The notes beneath the pieces are model-generated. The model made no database searches and was not told the origin of the DNA. It was given only the letters and a program-made list of their open reading frames with translations. From the NCBI RefSeq assembly GCF_014256275.1, contig NZ_JACCFE010000002.1, positions 7,503,501 through 7,567,500 on the forward strand: a stretch of DNA of 64,000 bases, in the 5' to 3' direction. This document shows positions 63,194 to 64,000 of this stretch, in pieces. The stretch comes from Rhodococcus sp. 4CII. Lineage in GTDB: Bacteria > Actinomycetota > Actinomycetes > Mycobacteriales > Mycobacteriaceae. The position numbers were made by a program, and so were the translations under genes. Within the stretch, counting starts at the first letter, position 1; each line of letters begins with the position of its first letter.

Positions 63194-63547
63194 GACAACC
63201 TCCACTGATTGGGGACCGGCCCGAATCGTTCGGACCGGTAATGACTGGGCGAGGAGTGGCGCGCAGACGGAAGCGGCGCCATGAGAATTGCATGGGGCTC
63301 GTCCACTGCGGCGAATGCCCAGCGTTGATCGACTATCGAGATATACCACCACACAGCGTCTCGGCGTAAGGACCAATTCGTCGCTTTGCGTATCCGATTG
63401 CGTCGAAAGCGCTCTCGTCGAGGATGCTGGGTCGTCGACTTTTCGGTTACCATTCCGGACGGGTATAGACAACGCATATGAACACAATGTATGGTCGCGA
63501 TGTGCTGCGGCGAAGCAGCCATTCAGCGAGAACAAGGAGTCTTTCGA
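63194..63547. promoter_or_regulatory. Divergent control region of MceG and thiolase
   Basis: Intergenic region of about 350 bases. On the plus strand TAGACA (63465-63470) and TATGGT, 18 bases apart, could be the thiolase promoter; the second element overlaps the TGTATGG motif (site 3, about 63482-63492). Confidence 0.45.
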
Positions 63548-64000
63548 TGCCGGCCACTGAAGCGCTGATCTTCGACGCGATCCGGACGCCACGGGGTAAG
63601 GGAAAGCCGGGCGGTGCCCTGCACACCGTCAAACCGATCGACCTGGCGGTCGGGCTGATCGGGGATCTGCTCGACCGTAACCCCGGCATCGATCCGAACC
63701 GCGTCGACGACCTCGTTCTCGGCGTCGTCTCCCCAGTCGGTGAGCAGGGCGGAAACATCGCTCGCACAGCGAGTATCGCTGCCGGACTGCCGGACACGGT
63801 CGCGGGGGTGCAGATCAACCGTTTCTGCGCATCGGGGCTCGAGGCCGTGAACATCGCAGCGCAGAAGGTGCGTTCGGGGTTCGAGGACCTGGTATTCGCA
63901 GGTGGCGTCGAGTCGATGTCCCGGGTGCCCATGGGGTCCGACGGCGGCGCGTGGATGGACGATCCGGCCACCAACCTCGCGAGCCATTTCGTGCCCCAAG
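63548..64000 (+). CDS. Acetyl-CoA acetyltransferase (thiolase), cut by the window end
   Basis: The first 151 codons of a thiolase. It shows IFDAIRTPRGKGKPGGALH, the IARTASIAAGLP segment, the active-site Cys in NRFCASGLEAV and AGGVESMSRVPMG. The ATG at 63548 follows AAGGAG. It cleaves 3-oxoacyl-CoA at the end of beta-oxidation. The rest of the gene lies outside the window. Probably FadA-like and part of the same regulon as the acyl-CoA dehydrogenases. Confidence 0.9.

Noticed and set aside
1..64000. CRISPR arrays, rRNA and tRNA genes
   Set aside because: No regularly spaced repeats and no tRNA- or rRNA-like sequences were noticed on reading; a covariance-model scan would be needed to exclude tRNAs fully.

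Overview
The window is high-GC actinobacterial DNA that reads like the accessory or catabolic part of a large Rhodococcus-type genome. The indicators are a DUF4193 gene, an MceG-type lipid-import ATPase, a mycofactocin-type SDR, a mycothiol-dependent isomerase, IclR/XRE-cupin regulators, GTG/TTG starts and dense catabolic gene sets. No rRNA, tRNA or CRISPR array was seen. Taxonomy is inferred from gene content only.

Region 1 (about 0.5-12.0 kb) is a coherent cluster on the minus strand. One unit carries a sugar-type ABC importer (ATPase, two permeases, binding protein) and an SDR. A second carries a TIM-barrel isomerase/dehydratase-like protein, an SDR, hydroxyquinol 1,2-dioxygenase, maleylacetate reductase, an NTF2-fold protein and a third SDR. 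A divergent XRE-cupin regulator sits at the head. Both units start from near-identical promoter/operator sequences. There is a lower pathway for hydroxyquinol (hydroxyquinol to maleylacetate to 3-oxoadipate) but no aromatic hydroxylase to make it. Instead there are sugar/cyclitol-type uptake, oxidation and dehydration genes. My main hypothesis is that a cyclitol or sugar-like compound is aromatised to hydroxyquinol.

Region 2 (12.2-17.5 kb) is a copper/heme-type membrane cluster (YcnI/DUF1775, a membrane protein, PepSY protein, PCu(A)C chaperone, DyP peroxidase) cut at both ends. The left gene is fused to the start of an MFS transporter, and the right gene is cut by an IS6-type insertion sequence without a visible target duplication.

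Region 3 (17.6-41.6 kb) is a patchwork of aromatic or terpenoid catabolic genes: two bicupin dioxygenase-like paralogues, IclR regulators sharing a palindromic operator, an NmrA-like reductase, NTF2-fold protein, mycofactocin-type SDR, P450 remnant, a long Baeyer-Villiger monooxygenase with its hydrolase, a LysR regulator, a FAH-family hydrolase and another alpha/beta hydrolase. A gentisate operon follows in which only the ring-cleaving dioxygenase is intact; its isomerase, hydrolase and IclR genes are broken, as is a neighbouring LuxR-type ATPase regulator.

Region 4 (41.6-54 kb) is largely a gene graveyard (IS110, RES, DUF4193, PAPS-reductase, SDR tails, MFS and HNH remnants). It contains an intact RES-Xre toxin-antitoxin pair, a CocE-type hydrolase, a TetR regulator, an alpha/beta hydrolase and a small secreted protein.

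Region 5 (54-64 kb) is well-kept acyl-CoA catabolism: crotonase, two acyl-CoA dehydrogenases, alpha-methylacyl-CoA racemase, a DUF2236/Lcp-like oxygenase, nitroreductase, thiolase (cut by the window end), MceG ATPase and a cell-wall hydrolase. It fits uptake and beta-oxidation of methyl-branched or isoprenoid substrates. Several promoters here share a TGTATGG-centred motif.
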